The notes below the pieces were generated by a model that worked only from the letters and a program-made list of their open reading frames with translations, had not been told where the DNA came from and did not search any database. Shown here in pieces: positions 53,322-61,745 of a stretch of DNA of 64,000 nucleotides. The stretch is from Pseudooceanicola endophyticus (GTDB lineage: Bacteria; Pseudomonadota; Alphaproteobacteria; Rhodobacterales; Rhodobacteraceae): NCBI RefSeq assembly GCF_018760365.1, contig NZ_JAHIAB010000004.1, forward strand, positions 248,001 to 312,000, in the 5' to 3' direction. The translations under genes and the position numbers were made by a program. The stretch's first letter is position 1, and the number at the start of each line of letters is the position of its first letter.

Positions 53322-53324
53322 TCG

Positions 53325-53348
53325 AAGGAGGGCCCTGGCCCTCCTTTT
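53325..53348 (+). terminator. Rho-independent terminator after DUF3035
   Basis: AAGGAGGG and CCCTCCTT form a stem with a six-base loop of CCCTGG, ending in TTTT. The remaining 160 bases up to the M16 gene show no gene. Confidence 0.8.
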
Positions 53349-53509
53349 CGCTTTTCGGGGGGCGTTGGGGCTGCAATTGCGGATTGTGCCGACGCTTCAC
53401 GATACCACCATCGGATCAACACATCGCGGTGAGAAGTGCCGCCCTCCCTTGCGGGCGGCCCGCCGCGACGTATCTTTCCCCAAAGTTCGTTCAGACGAGA
53501 GGAGGGCGC

Positions 53510-54904
53510 ATGTACTTGCGGCTCGTTGCCGGGGCCCTTGCCCTGGCCGTTGTGACCGGCCCGGCCCGTGCGGCAGACACGGCGGATCAGGTCACGGATT
53601 TCAAGCTCGATAACGGCCTCGAGGTGGTCGTGATCGAGGATCACCGGGCCCCGGTCGTCGTCCAGATGGTCTGGTACAAGGTCGGCGCCGCCGACGAGCA
53701 GCCCGGCGTCTCGGGCATCGCCCACTTCCTGGAACACCTGATGTTCAAGGGCACCGACACCATGAAGGCCGGAGAGTTCTCGGCCACGGTGGCGGCCAAC
53801 GGGGGCTCTGACAACGCCTTCACGACGCAGGATTACACGGCCTATTTCCAGCGCGTCGCCGCCGACCGGCTGCCGCTGATGATGAAGATGGAATCCGACC
53901 GGATGACCCATCTGAAGCTGACCCCCGATGTCGTCGACACGGAGCGCCAGGTGATCCTGGAAGAGCGCGCCATGCGCATCGACAGCAATCCCCAGGCGCT
54001 GTTCGGCGAACAGCTGAACGCGGCGCAATACCTCAACAGCCCCTACGGCATCCCGGTGATCGGCTGGCGCCAGGAGATGGAGAAGCTCTCGCTCAAGGAG
54101 GCGACGGACTTCTACCACAAGTACTACGCGCCCAATGACGCGGTGCTGGTGGTCGCGGGCGACGTGACGCCCGACAAGGTGAAGGAACTGGCCCAGAAGT
54201 ACTATGGCCCGATCCCCGCCAATCCCGATCTGGGTCCCCGGATGCGCCCGCAGGAGCCGCCGCAGCTGGCCGAGCGTCGCCTGACCATGCGCGATGCCCG
54301 CGTTGCCCAGCCCTACGTGACCCGCAGCTACCTGGCGCCCGAGCGCGACGCGGGCGACCAGCAGAAGGCCGCCGCGCTGACGTTGCTGTCGGGGCTGCTG
54401 GGCGGCACCACCGGCAAGCTTTACGAGGATCTGGTGGTGAAGCAGAAACTGGCGGTCTACGCGTCGTCCTACTACAGCGGCACCAGCTACGACGACACCA
54501 CCTTCGGGGTCTATGGCGTGCCCGCCCCGGGCGTCACGCTGGAACAGCTTGAGGCGGGCATCGACAAGGTGCTGGCGCAGTTCCTGAAGGACGGCGTCAA
54601 CCAGGAGGATCTGGACCGGCTGAAGATGCAGATTCGTGCCGGGCAGATCTATGACCGCGACGACGTGGACGGGCTGGCCCGCATGTACGGCGCCGCGCTG
54701 ACCTCGGGACTGACGGTCAAGGATGTGCAGGACTGGCCGGAGATCCTCGACAAGACCACGCCCGCGCAGATCCTTGCGGCCGCGAAAGAGGTGCTGAACC
54801 GTGACCATTCGGTCACCGGCTACCTGACCCCGCCCGATTCCGACACCGGCACCGACGCGCCCGCCCGCGTGGCCGCGCCCACTTCCGGGGAGCTGACCCG
54901 ATGA
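53510..54904 (+). CDS. M16-family zinc peptidase, catalytic member
   Basis: The 464-residue protein has a signal peptide (cleavage near ARA|AD, residue 22) and the zinc site HFLEH (72-76), with the downstream Glu in the ERQVILEERAMR helix. It therefore belongs to the active half of an M16B pair, a periplasmic insulinase-like peptidase. GAGAGGAGGGCGC precedes the ATG. The second M16 gene overlaps its stop by four bases. Substrate unknown; a role in removing peptides or secreted fragments is an inference. Confidence 0.93.
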   Translation: MYLRLVAGALALAVVTGPARAADTADQVTDFKLDNGLEVVVIEDHRAPVVVQMVWYKVGAADEQPGVSGIAHFLEHLMFKGTDTMKAGEFSATVAANGGSDNAFTTQDYTAYFQRVAADRLPLMMKMESDRMTHLKLTPDVVDTERQVILEERAMRIDSNPQALFGEQLNAAQYLNSPYGIPVIGWRQEMEKLSLKEATDFYHKYYAPNDAVLVVAGDVTPDKVKELAQKYYGPIPANPDLGPRMRPQEPPQLAERRLTMRDARVAQPYVTRSYLAPERDAGDQQKAAALTLLSGLLGGTTGKLYEDLVVKQKLAVYASSYYSGTSYDDTTFGVYGVPAPGVTLEQLEAGIDKVLAQFLKDGVNQEDLDRLKMQIRAGQIYDRDDVDGLARMYGAALTSGLTVKDVQDWPEILDKTTPAQILAAAKEVLNRDHSVTGYLTPPDSDTGTDAPARVAAPTSGELTR

Positions 54905-56211
54905 TCCGTTTCGTTCTGCCCGTCCTGTTTTCCCTCGTGGCGCTGCCGGCGCTGGCCGAGGTGCATATCCAGAAGGTCACCAGCCCCGGCGGCATCACCG
55001 CCTGGCTGGTCGAGGAACATTCGATTCCCTTCACCGCGCTCGACATGCAGTTCGCCGGCGGGGCCTCTCTGGACCTGCCCGGCAAGCGCGGCGCCACCAA
55101 CCTGATGACCGGCCTTCTGGAAGAGGGCTCGGGCAAGATGGACAGCCAGCAGTTCGCCAAGGCCGAGGACGACCTGGCCGCAAGCTTCAACTACGATGTC
55201 GGCGACGACACGCTGTCGGTCTCGGCCCGCTTCCTGAGCGAGAACCGCGACAAGGCGGTCGACCTTCTGCGTCAGTCCCTGGTGGAGCCGACCTTCCCGC
55301 AGGATGCCATCGACCGGGTGCGCGAGCAGGTGCTTTCGATCATCGCGTCCAACAAGCAGGATCCCGGCAAGATCGCCTCGACGACCTTCGACAAGGAGGC
55401 CTTCGGGGATCACCCCTATGCCACCTCGCTGAACGGCACCGAGGAAAGCGTGAAGGCGCTGAACCGCGACGACATCGTGACCGCTTGGAAGAACGTCATG
55501 GTGAAGGACCGGGTGAACATCGCCGCCGTCGGTGACATCACCCCCGAACAGCTGGGCAAGCTGCTGGACCGGCTGCTGGGCGATCTGCCCACCGGCGGCG
55601 CGGCGCTGCCCGGCGATGCCAAGCTGACGCTGACGCCCGGCGTGACGGTGGTGCCCTACGACACCCCCCAGGCCCAGGTGATCTGGGCGCAGAAGGGGCT
55701 GGACCTGAACGATCCGGACTTCTTCCCGGCCTATATCCTGAACACCATCCTGGGCGGCGGCAGCTTTGAAAGCCGGCTGATGAAGGAGGTGCGCGTCAAG
55801 CGCGGCCTGACCTACGGCGTCTATTCCTACCTTGTGGACCGCGATCACGCGGACCTGTGGATGGGGTCTGTCGCCTCCTCGAACGACAAGGTCGCCGAGG
55901 CGATCAAGGTCATCAAGGACCAGTGGGGCGAGATCGCGAAGAATGGCGTCACCGCCGAGGAGCTGGCCAATGCCAAGAAGTACATGACGGGCGAATACCC
56001 GCTGCGCTTCGACGGCAACGGCACCATAGCCTCGATCCTGGTGGGGATGCAGCATGACGGCATGCCGATCGACTACCCGGCGTCGCGCAACGACAAGATC
56101 GATGCGGTGACCCTGGCCGACGTGAACCGGGTGGCGAAGGAGTACCTTGATCCCGACAAGCTGCGCTTCGTCGTGGTGGGCCAGCCCGAGGGGCTGAAAT
56201 CCACCGACTGA
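54901..56211 (+). CDS. M16-family peptidase-like protein, non-catalytic partner
   Basis: The 436-residue protein has a signal peptide (cleavage near ALA, residue 19) and two M16 halves, but the zinc motif is replaced by the NLMTGLLEEG segment, so it cannot bind zinc the usual way. The RVKRGLTYGVYSY segment is the Arg-Tyr pair that closes the active site of the partner. It should form a heterodimer with the upstream protease. The two frames overlap as ATGA. A terminator follows. Confidence 0.9.
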   Translation: MIRFVLPVLFSLVALPALAEVHIQKVTSPGGITAWLVEEHSIPFTALDMQFAGGASLDLPGKRGATNLMTGLLEEGSGKMDSQQFAKAEDDLAASFNYDVGDDTLSVSARFLSENRDKAVDLLRQSLVEPTFPQDAIDRVREQVLSIIASNKQDPGKIASTTFDKEAFGDHPYATSLNGTEESVKALNRDDIVTAWKNVMVKDRVNIAAVGDITPEQLGKLLDRLLGDLPTGGAALPGDAKLTLTPGVTVVPYDTPQAQVIWAQKGLDLNDPDFFPAYILNTILGGGSFESRLMKEVRVKRGLTYGVYSYLVDRDHADLWMGSVASSNDKVAEAIKVIKDQWGEIAKNGVTAEELANAKKYMTGEYPLRFDGNGTIASILVGMQHDGMPIDYPASRNDKIDAVTLADVNRVAKEYLDPDKLRFVVVGQPEGLKSTD

Positions 56212-56234
56212 GGTGGAGGCCGGATGATTGGGGG

Positions 56235-56266
56235 CGCCCGGGGAGAGAGATCTTCCCGGGCGTTTT
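56235..56266 (+). terminator. Terminator after the M16 pair
   Basis: CGCCCGGG and CCCGGGCG form the stem, with G-T and A-T extension and a loop of about eight bases, ending in TTTT. The next 280 bases hold repeat copy D and no gene until the IalB-like frame. Confidence 0.8.
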
Positions 56267-56281
56267 GCGTCGGGCGGGGGA

Positions 56282-56353
56282 GGGGGCTGTCGGCCCCCTC
56301 TGGCGTCCCTGCGGGCCGCCATTCACCCCCCGAGGATATTTCCGGCCAGATGA
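56282..56353 (+). repeat. Dispersed hairpin repeat, copy D
   Basis: GGGGGC loop GCCCCC, a degenerate second stem, then the tail CCCCCCGAGGATATTTCC and CCAGATGA. It is located between the M16 pair and the IalB-like gene. Confidence 0.75.
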
Positions 56354-56459
56354 GGGAGCCGGGGACGCGGGGGAAGGCAGCCGATCGGGGGGGCTGGCCT
56401 TCAAGCTTCTGCGATTTTTTGTGCGTTCGCCTTTCGCATGTGGCAGACATGGGATTATT

Positions 56460-56478
56460 GTTGCTACGTCGAAGCAAC
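56460..56478. promoter_or_regulatory. Inverted repeat before the IalB-like gene
   Basis: GTTGCT and AGCAAC are separated by seven bases, 69 bases before the ATG, in an AT-richer stretch. It could be an operator or a 5-prime leader hairpin. Confidence 0.3.
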
Positions 56479-56547
56479 GGGAGATCCCAAGAGTGCCAGC
56501 AAGGCGCCGGGGCTCCGAATGAGGCAAGCAGCTTGGAGGCTGAATAC

Positions 56548-57069
56548 ATGACATCCCGGACCCTTGCGGCCGCAGCGGCCCTCGCGCTGATGGCAGGCGG
56601 AGCCCATGCACAACAGGAGAGCGACAATCGCGTGTCCGTCCAGACGGACTGGAGCGTGTTCGAGGATTCCAACCCCAAGGAATGCTGGGCGGTGTCGGTC
56701 CCGAAGAAGACGGTGAATACCAAGGGCGGCAAGCCCGTGTCGGTGTCGCGCGGCGAGATCCAGCTGATGGCCTTCTACCGGCCCGGTTCGAACGTCAGCG
56801 GCCAGCTGGCCTTTACCGGTGGCTACCCGTTCGAGGGCGGCTCCACGGTGAAGATCTCGGTCGGCAACAATTCCTTCGATCTCTATACCGAGGGCGAATG
56901 GGCCTGGCCGGCGGGTCCGGGCGACGATGCCAAGATCCTGGCCGCGATGCGCGGCGGGGCCGAGGCGGTGCTGACCGGCCATTCCAGCCGCGGGACGCAG
57001 ACCCAGGATACCTTCTCGCTCATGGGGTTCACGGCAGCCCTGGAAGAAGCCGGGAAACGCTGCAAGTAA
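56548..57069 (+). CDS. Invasion-associated locus B (IalB)-family protein
   Basis: The 173-residue protein has a signal peptide (cleavage near AHA|QQ, residue 21) and an IalB-like domain: the WSVFED start, the CWAVSVPKK strand, VSRGEIQLMAFYRP and the closing KRCK with a Cys that may pair with the first. In Bartonella the family is tied to erythrocyte entry, but in free-living Rhodobacteraceae it is an envelope protein of unknown role. TTGGAGGC precedes the ATG. Downstream is a terminator. Confidence 0.85.
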   Translation: MTSRTLAAAAALALMAGGAHAQQESDNRVSVQTDWSVFEDSNPKECWAVSVPKKTVNTKGGKPVSVSRGEIQLMAFYRPGSNVSGQLAFTGGYPFEGGSTVKISVGNNSFDLYTEGEWAWPAGPGDDAKILAAMRGGAEAVLTGHSSRGTQTQDTFSLMGFTAALEEAGKRCK

Positions 57070-57105
57070 GCCCGGAGCTGGGCTGAAGGCGGCCGGAAAC
57101 AGGTG

Positions 57106-57134
57106 GGGGGCGTCATGCGTGACGCGCCCTGTTT
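57106..57134 (+). terminator. Terminator after the IalB-like gene
   Basis: GGGGCGTCA and TGACGCGCCC pair with one bulge around TGCG and end in TGTTTT, 36 bases after the stop. Confidence 0.65.
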
Positions 57135-57188
57135 TCATGTGCGGACGAATCCGCTATAACCCCTGACCTTGAGCAGGAGCCGCCACCG

Positions 57189-58370
57189 ATGAGCCAGACC
57201 CCCACCGCCCCGATCACCCAGGATGTCATGACGATCCCCCGGAAGCTTCCGGAGGGGGCGGCGAACCTTGTGGGCATGACGCGGGAGGGCATGCGCCAGG
57301 CGCTGCTGGATGCGGGCACGCCCGAAAAGCAGATCAAGATGCGCCTCAACCAGGTGTGGCAGTGGGTCTACCACTGGGGGGTGCGCGACTTCGACCAGAT
57401 GACCAACCTGGCCAAGGATTACCGGGCGTTGCTGAAGGATCACTTCGTGATCGAGCTGCCCGAGATGGTCTCGAAGCTGGTGTCGGAAGACGGTACGCGG
57501 AAATATCTGGTGCGGATCGCCGGCGGTCACGAGGTCGAGGTGGTCTACATCCCCGAGGAAGATCGCGGCACGCTGTGCGTGTCGTCGCAGGTCGGCTGCA
57601 CGCTGACCTGTTCGTTCTGCCACACGGGGACGCAGAAGCTGGTGCGCAACCTGACGCCCGGAGAGATTGTCGGCCAGATCATGCTGGCGCGCGATGACCT
57701 GGACGAATGGCCGACCCCCGGCAAGCCGAAGGACGAGACACGCCTTCTGTCCAACATCGTTCTGATGGGCATGGGCGAGCCGCTCTACAATTTCGAGGGC
57801 GTGCGCGATGCAATGAAGATCGCCATGGATGGTGAGGGGATTGCGCTGTCGCGTCGCCGCATCACGCTCTCGACCTCGGGGGTTGTTCCCGAGATTGCTC
57901 GCGCGGCCGAGGAAATCGGCTGCCTGCTGGCGGTGTCGTTCCACGCCACCACCGACGAGGTCCGCGACAAGCTTGTGCCGATCAACAAGCGCTGGAACAT
58001 CGAGACGCTGCTGGCGGCGCTGAAGGAATATCCGCGCCTGTCGAACTCCGAACGGATCACCTTCGAATACGTGATGCTGAAGGATGTGAACGACAGCGAC
58101 GAGGATGCGCGGCGTCTGGTGCGTCTGATCTCGGGGATTCCGGCGAAGATCAACCTGATCCCGTTCAACGAATGGCCGGGGTCGCCCTACCAGCGCTCGG
58201 ACTGGACGCGGATTCGCAAGTTTGCCGACATTATCCACAAGGCGGGCTACGCCTCGCCGATCCGCACGCCGCGGGGCGAGGACATCATGGCGGCCTGCGG
58301 GCAGCTGAAGTCGGCCACGGAACGCGCGCGCAAGTCGCGTGCCGAGATCGCCCGCGAAGCGGGTCTCTGA
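57189..58370 (+). CDS. rlmN: Radical SAM rRNA/tRNA adenine-C2 methyltransferase RlmN
   Basis: The 393-residue enzyme methylates C2 of A2503 in 23S rRNA and of A37 in some tRNAs. The 4Fe-4S cluster is held by C137, C141 and C144 (CTLTCSFC). The [10 protein letters not shown] motif and the C-terminal AACGQL with the methyl-carrying Cys are also present. The ribosome site AGGAGCC precedes the ATG. Its 3-prime end faces repeat copy E and the arsenic operon. Confidence 0.96.
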   Translation: MSQTPTAPITQDVMTIPRKLPEGAANLVGMTREGMRQALLDAGTPEKQIKMRLNQVWQWVYHWGVRDFDQMTNLAKDYRALLKDHFVIELPEMVSKLVSEDGTRKYLVRIAGGHEVEVVYIPEEDRGTLCVSSQVGCTLTCSFCHTGTQKLVRNLTPGEIVGQIMLARDDLDEWPTPGKPKDETRLLSNIVLMGMGEPLYNFEGVRDAMKIAMDGEGIALSRRRITLSTSGVVPEIARAAEEIGCLLAVSFHATTDEVRDKLVPINKRWNIETLLAALKEYPRLSNSERITFEYVMLKDVNDSDEDARRLVRLISGIPAKINLIPFNEWPGSPYQRSDWTRIRKFADIIHKAGYASPIRTPRGEDIMAACGQLKSATERARKSRAEIAREAGL

Positions 58371-58383
58371 TCGGGAACGTAAG

Positions 58384-58442
58384 GGGGGCTCTGCCCCCGT
58401 CGGCCTCTGGCCGACTCCCCCGGGATATTTTCAGCCAGATGA
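58384..58442 (+). repeat. Dispersed hairpin repeat, copy E
   Basis: GGGGGC loop GCCCCC, then a perfect GTCGGCC loop GGCCGAC, then the tail CCCCCGGGATATTTTC and CCAGATGA. This is the best-formed copy in the window. It lies 13 bases after rlmN. Confidence 0.85.
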
Positions 58443-58462
58443 CGGGGAGGGGGCGCTCTTTA

Positions 58463-58500
58463 TCATCTGGCCAAAAATATCCCCGCCGGAGGCTCGGCCC
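58463..58500 (-). repeat. Dispersed repeat, tail-only inverted copy E2
   Basis: On the minus strand the tail GGGGATATTTTTGG and CCAGATGA is present with a degenerate stem before it. E and E2 stand tail to tail between the convergent rlmN and arsJ genes. Confidence 0.7.
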
Positions 58501-58524
58501 GGTACGGGTCGAACTTCCAGAGGT

Positions 58525-59778
58525 TTATTTGCCGAGACGCCCCGCTCCGACACGGCTGAGCCCCAGCAGGAGCGCCGCCGTGCCGAGACAGGCGGGCAGT
58601 CCGCCCAGCTGGTAGCTGAGTCCCGACAGCAGCGTGCCCAGAAGCCGGCCGGCGGCATTCGCCATGTAGTAGAAACCCACATCCATGGTCACGCGCGCGC
58701 CGCTGGTGAAGGCGAGGATCAGGTAGGAGTGCAGGGCGGAGTTCACGGCGAAGAGGGCTCCGAATCCCAGCAGGCCCAGGGCCAGAGTGGCGGTTAGCCA
58801 GGGGGCGGGGGTCGGCGCCAGGGCCACCAGCAGCGCCAGTATGAGCGGGATCGCGATCAGGGCGGTGACCCAGTGGCGGGTGGCGGCGATGATCTGCCCC
58901 TGCGGTCGCGTCGCGGCGCCCAGGAATTTCGGCGCCAGGGCCTGCATGGCGCCGTAGAGGATCGTCCAGACCGCCATGAAGCTGCCGATTGCGAAGAAGG
59001 CCGTGCGGTCCCCGGCGGCGCTGCCGTCCGAGAGCACGGCGTAGAAGTAGATCGGGATGCCCACCACGAACCAGACATCGCGGGCGCCGAAGAGGAAGAC
59101 CCGGGCGAAGCTCAGCCAGTTGATGTCGGGGTTGCGGGAGAAGACGTCGGTGAATTTCACGCCCTTGCGGCCCTTCGGCAGGCCCTCGGGCATGCGCCAG
59201 GCGACGGCGGCGAGGATTACGGCCAGCACCCCCGCCATGGCCAGCAGCGAGGCGGTGAAGCCTGCCAGCGCCAGCAGGCCCGCGCCCAGCAGGAAGCCCG
59301 CGCCCTTCACCGCGTTCTTCGAGCCGGTGAGCAGCGCCACCCAGCGGAACAGGCTGCCGTTGCCCTGCGGGGCCAGCAGCTTGACCGCAGACTTGGAGCT
59401 CATCTTGGCGAGATCCTTGGCGACGCCGCTGGCGCCCTGCACCGCCATCACATAGGCGACCGAGGTGCCGAGCGCCCAGCCGGGATCGAGACGGGTGAGG
59501 GCCAGAAGCGCCAGCACCTGAAGGGCCAGCCCCGCGTAGAGCGTCTTCGTCAGCCCGAAGCGGGCGGCGATCCAGCCGGCGCAGAGATTGGTGAGGATGC
59601 CCGCGACCTCGTAGAGAAGGAAGAGATAGGCGAGCTGTACCGGAGAGAAGCCGAGGGTGTGGAAATGCAGCAGCACCAGCATCCGGAGCGCGCCGTCGGT
59701 CAGCATGAAGGCCCAGTAGGCGGCGGTGACCGCGACATAGGCCTGGAGGGCGCCTCTGGCGGGCGGGGTGTCTGTCAT
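58525..59778 (-). CDS. arsJ: ArsJ organoarsenical exporter (MFS)
   Basis: The 417-residue MFS protein has about twelve membrane helices. The ALTNLCAGWIAARFGL-like loop, the KDLAKMSSKSAVKLLAP segment and the FFAIGSFMAVWTILYGAMQ helix match ArsJ. ArsJ pumps out 1-arseno-3-phosphoglycerate, the unstable product made when GAPDH uses arsenate in place of phosphate; it then breaks down to arsenate outside. The GAPDH gene just upstream supports this. The start was set at the conserved MTDTPP position, after a degenerate repeat copy. It is the last gene of the arsenic operon. Confidence 0.9.
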   Translation of the reverse strand: MTDTPPARGALQAYVAVTAAYWAFMLTDGALRMLVLLHFHTLGFSPVQLAYLFLLYEVAGILTNLCAGWIAARFGLTKTLYAGLALQVLALLALTRLDPGWALGTSVAYVMAVQGASGVAKDLAKMSSKSAVKLLAPQGNGSLFRWVALLTGSKNAVKGAGFLLGAGLLALAGFTASLLAMAGVLAVILAAVAWRMPEGLPKGRKGVKFTDVFSRNPDINWLSFARVFLFGARDVWFVVGIPIYFYAVLSDGSAAGDRTAFFAIGSFMAVWTILYGAMQALAPKFLGAATRPQGQIIAATRHWVTALIAIPLILALLVALAPTPAPWLTATLALGLLGFGALFAVNSALHSYLILAFTSGARVTMDVGFYYMANAAGRLLGTLLSGLSYQLGGLPACLGTAALLLGLSRVGAGRLGK

Positions 59779-59790
59779 CGGAAGCTCCGG

Positions 59791-59832
59791 GGCCTCTGGC
59801 GGGTGGGAGGCCGTATTTGGGGAAAGATGAAA
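59791..59832 (+). repeat. Dispersed hairpin repeat, degenerate copy F
   Basis: GGCCTC and GAGGCC form a stem, followed by the tail GTATTTGGGGAAAGATGAAA. It stands between the GAPDH and arsJ genes and spans the arsJ leader. Confidence 0.55.
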
Positions 59833-59833
59833 C

Positions 59834-60832
59834 TCAGAGGCGCGTGCCGACCATGCGGGCGACATCCACCAGGCGGTGGGCATAGCCCCATTCGTTGTCG
59901 TACCAGGCATAGACCTTCACCTGGGTGCCACCGATGATCATGGTCGAGAGCGCATCGACAATGGAGCTGCGCGGGTCGTTGACGTAATCGGCCGAGACGA
60001 GGGGGCGTTCCTCGTAGCCGAGGATGCCTTTCAGCGGGCCTTCGGCGGCGGCCCTGAAGAGGGCGTTGACCTCTTCGGCGGTGGTGGCGCGGGCGACCTC
60101 GAAGACGCAGTCGGTCAGCGAGGCGTTCAGCAGCGGCACCCGCACCGCATGGCCGTTCAGCTTGCCGGCAAGCTCGGGGAAGATCAGGCCGACGGTGCGG
60201 GCCGAGCCGGTGGTGGTGGGGATCAGCGCGTTCAGCGCCGAGCGGGCGCGACGGGGATCCTTGTGCACCTTGTCGACCAGGGTCTGGGTGTTGGTCACGT
60301 CGTGGATCGTCGTCATCGAGCCGTGGCGGATGCCGAGCCCCTCGTGGATGACCTTGACCACCGGGGCCAGGCAGTTCGTCGTGCAGCTGGCGGCGGTGAC
60401 GATCCGGTGCTGTGCGGGATCGTAGATGTGATCGTTGACGCCCATGACGATATTGGCGGCGTCAGGGTCGGCGACCGGGGCCGAGACCACGACCTTCTGC
60501 ACGCCGGCCTCGAAATAGGGGGCAAGCTTTGCGGCGGTCTTGAACTGGCCGGTGCAGTCGATCACCACGTCGACGCCGTCCAGCGGCAGTTCGGCAATCT
60601 GCCGGGTGCCGATGAAGGGCAGGCGGGTGCCGTCGATGGTGATGGCAGCGGCCTCGGCACGGATCTGCGCCGCCCAGCGGCCATGCACCGTGTCGAATTC
60701 CAGCAGGTGGGCATGCATTGCCGCATCGCCCTCGGCATCGTTGATCCAGGCGATCCTGGCGCCGCTTTCCAGCAGCGGGCGCAGGGCAAGCTTTCCGATC
60801 CGGCCAAGGCCGTTCAGCGCATAGGTGGTCAT
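59834..60832 (-). CDS. gap: Arsenate-linked glyceraldehyde-3-phosphate dehydrogenase
   Basis: The 332-residue enzyme has the NAD-binding GLGRIGK motif at the start and the catalytic Cys150 in SCTTNC, with His in the KHDP-like region and a normal C-terminus. With arsenate, the enzyme makes 1-arseno-3-phosphoglycerate, which ArsJ exports. Its operon place between the arsR-arsC fusion and arsJ points to this role rather than glycolysis. Its ATG overlaps the stop of the fusion gene by four bases. An additional housekeeping gap gene is expected elsewhere. Confidence 0.92.
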   Translation of the reverse strand: MTTYALNGLGRIGKLALRPLLESGARIAWINDAEGDAAMHAHLLEFDTVHGRWAAQIRAEAAAITIDGTRLPFIGTRQIAELPLDGVDVVIDCTGQFKTAAKLAPYFEAGVQKVVVSAPVADPDAANIVMGVNDHIYDPAQHRIVTAASCTTNCLAPVVKVIHEGLGIRHGSMTTIHDVTNTQTLVDKVHKDPRRARSALNALIPTTTGSARTVGLIFPELAGKLNGHAVRVPLLNASLTDCVFEVARATTAEEVNALFRAAAEGPLKGILGYEERPLVSADYVNDPRSSIVDALSTMIIGGTQVKVYAWYDNEWGYAHRLVDVARMVGTRL

Positions 60833-61653
60833 GGGGCAGGCTCCGTCTGGGTGGCGATCCCGTCCACCGCCCTTTGCAGGGAGATCCGGTCGAGTTCGGC
60901 GAGGGGCAGCGCGGTGAAGGCGCGCAGCCGGTTGAGCAGAAGGCCATAGGCCTGCTGGAAGGCAAGGGCGCGCTCGGCCTCGGTGCCGGTGGCGGCGACC
61001 GGATCGGGCAGGCCCCAGTGGGCGCTGACCGGCTGGCCGTCCCAGGCCGGGCAGTCCTCGTTCGCGGCGGCGTCGCAGACGGTGAAGACGAAATCCATCT
61101 GCGGGGCCTCCGGGCCCTGGAAGTCGCGGATCGACTTGGCGCGCAGCCCGGAAATGTCGTGGCCCTTGGCGCGCAGCGTTTCCAGCGCGACCGGGTTCAG
61201 TTCCGAGCGCGGCGCGGTGCCGGCGGAGAAGGCGTTGAAGCGGTCCCCGGCGAGGTGGCGCAGGAGCGTCTCGGCGAAGATCGAGCGGGCGGAGTTGCCC
61301 GAGCAGATGAACAGCACGTTGTAGAGGCGGTTCGCCGCCTTGCGTCCGGGGCCGGGCAGGCAGGTCTCTGGGCGGCCGCGACAGCAGTCGTTGAAGAGGT
61401 AGTCGAGCAGGGTGCCGGCGCTGCCCACCTCGGCGCTGTAGCGCAGCGAGGTGCCCTGGCGGTGCTGGGCGATCAGCCCGGTGGCCCGCAGCGCGCCCAG
61501 GTAGACCGACAGGGTCGAGGGCTTGAGGTGCAGGATCTCGGCGATCTCTCCGGCGGGCAGGGCCTGGGGGTGGCGGCGCATGAGCAGCCGCCAGATCGCC
61601 AGCCGCTGCGGGTGGCCCAGGGTCGAGAGCTGGGTGGGAATCACATTTTCCAT
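60829..61653 (-). CDS. ArsR-ArsC fusion: arsenic repressor plus arsenate reductase
   Basis: The 274-residue protein joins an ArsR winged-helix repressor (about 1-95) to a low-molecular-weight phosphatase-type arsenate reductase (about 110-250). A Cys cluster C90, C91 and C98 follows the repressor domain and suits arsenite binding, like the C-terminal Cys triad of some ArsR proteins. The reductase has the P-loop CSGNSARS (C117) and the relay cysteines C193 and C201. One protein may thus sense arsenite and reduce arsenate. The ATG is inside a perfect palindrome with no ribosome site upstream. The stop overlaps the gap start. Confidence 0.88.
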   Translation of the reverse strand: MENVIPTQLSTLGHPQRLAIWRLLMRRHPQALPAGEIAEILHLKPSTLSVYLGALRATGLIAQHRQGTSLRYSAEVGSAGTLLDYLFNDCCRGRPETCLPGPGRKAANRLYNVLFICSGNSARSIFAETLLRHLAGDRFNAFSAGTAPRSELNPVALETLRAKGHDISGLRAKSIRDFQGPEAPQMDFVFTVCDAAANEDCPAWDGQPVSAHWGLPDPVAATGTEAERALAFQQAYGLLLNRLRAFTALPLAELDRISLQRAVDGIATQTEPAP

Positions 61654-61672
61654 AATTCGTGAATTATGGAAA
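61647..61672. promoter_or_regulatory. Perfect 26-bp palindrome, ArsR operator over the start codon
   Basis: TTTCCATAATTC and GAATTATGGAAA are exact complements around GT. The ATG of the arsR-arsC fusion is at 61653-61651, inside the palindrome. AT-rich inverted repeats of this kind are typical ArsR operators. It lies in an otherwise GC-rich region. Confidence 0.8.
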
Positions 61673-61689
61673 TAAAGGGCCGCGCGCAA
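61663..61689 (-). promoter_or_regulatory. Possible arsenic operon promoter
   Basis: CATAAT at 61668-61663 is a fair -10 inside the palindrome, and TTGCGC at 61689-61684 a weak -35 with a short 15-base spacer. Transcription would start within about five bases of the ATG. Confidence 0.35.
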
Positions 61690-61709
61690 GCTGCCCCAAG
61701 GGGGGCAGC
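61690..61709. terminator. Hairpin between chrR and the arsenic operon
   Basis: GCTGCCCC and GGGGCAGC form an 8-bp stem with a four-base loop; AAAAG follows on the plus side. It may end the chrR transcript, although no T-run follows on that strand. Confidence 0.5.
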
Positions 61710-61745
61710 AAAAGTTTCACATTTCGGGAGCGACCCGCCGGGCGG

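Noticed and set aside
59834-60832. GAPDH as the housekeeping glycolytic gene
   Set aside because: Stop-start coupling to the arsR-arsC fusion and the following arsJ gene make arsenate use the better reading, though the sequence itself cannot exclude dual use.
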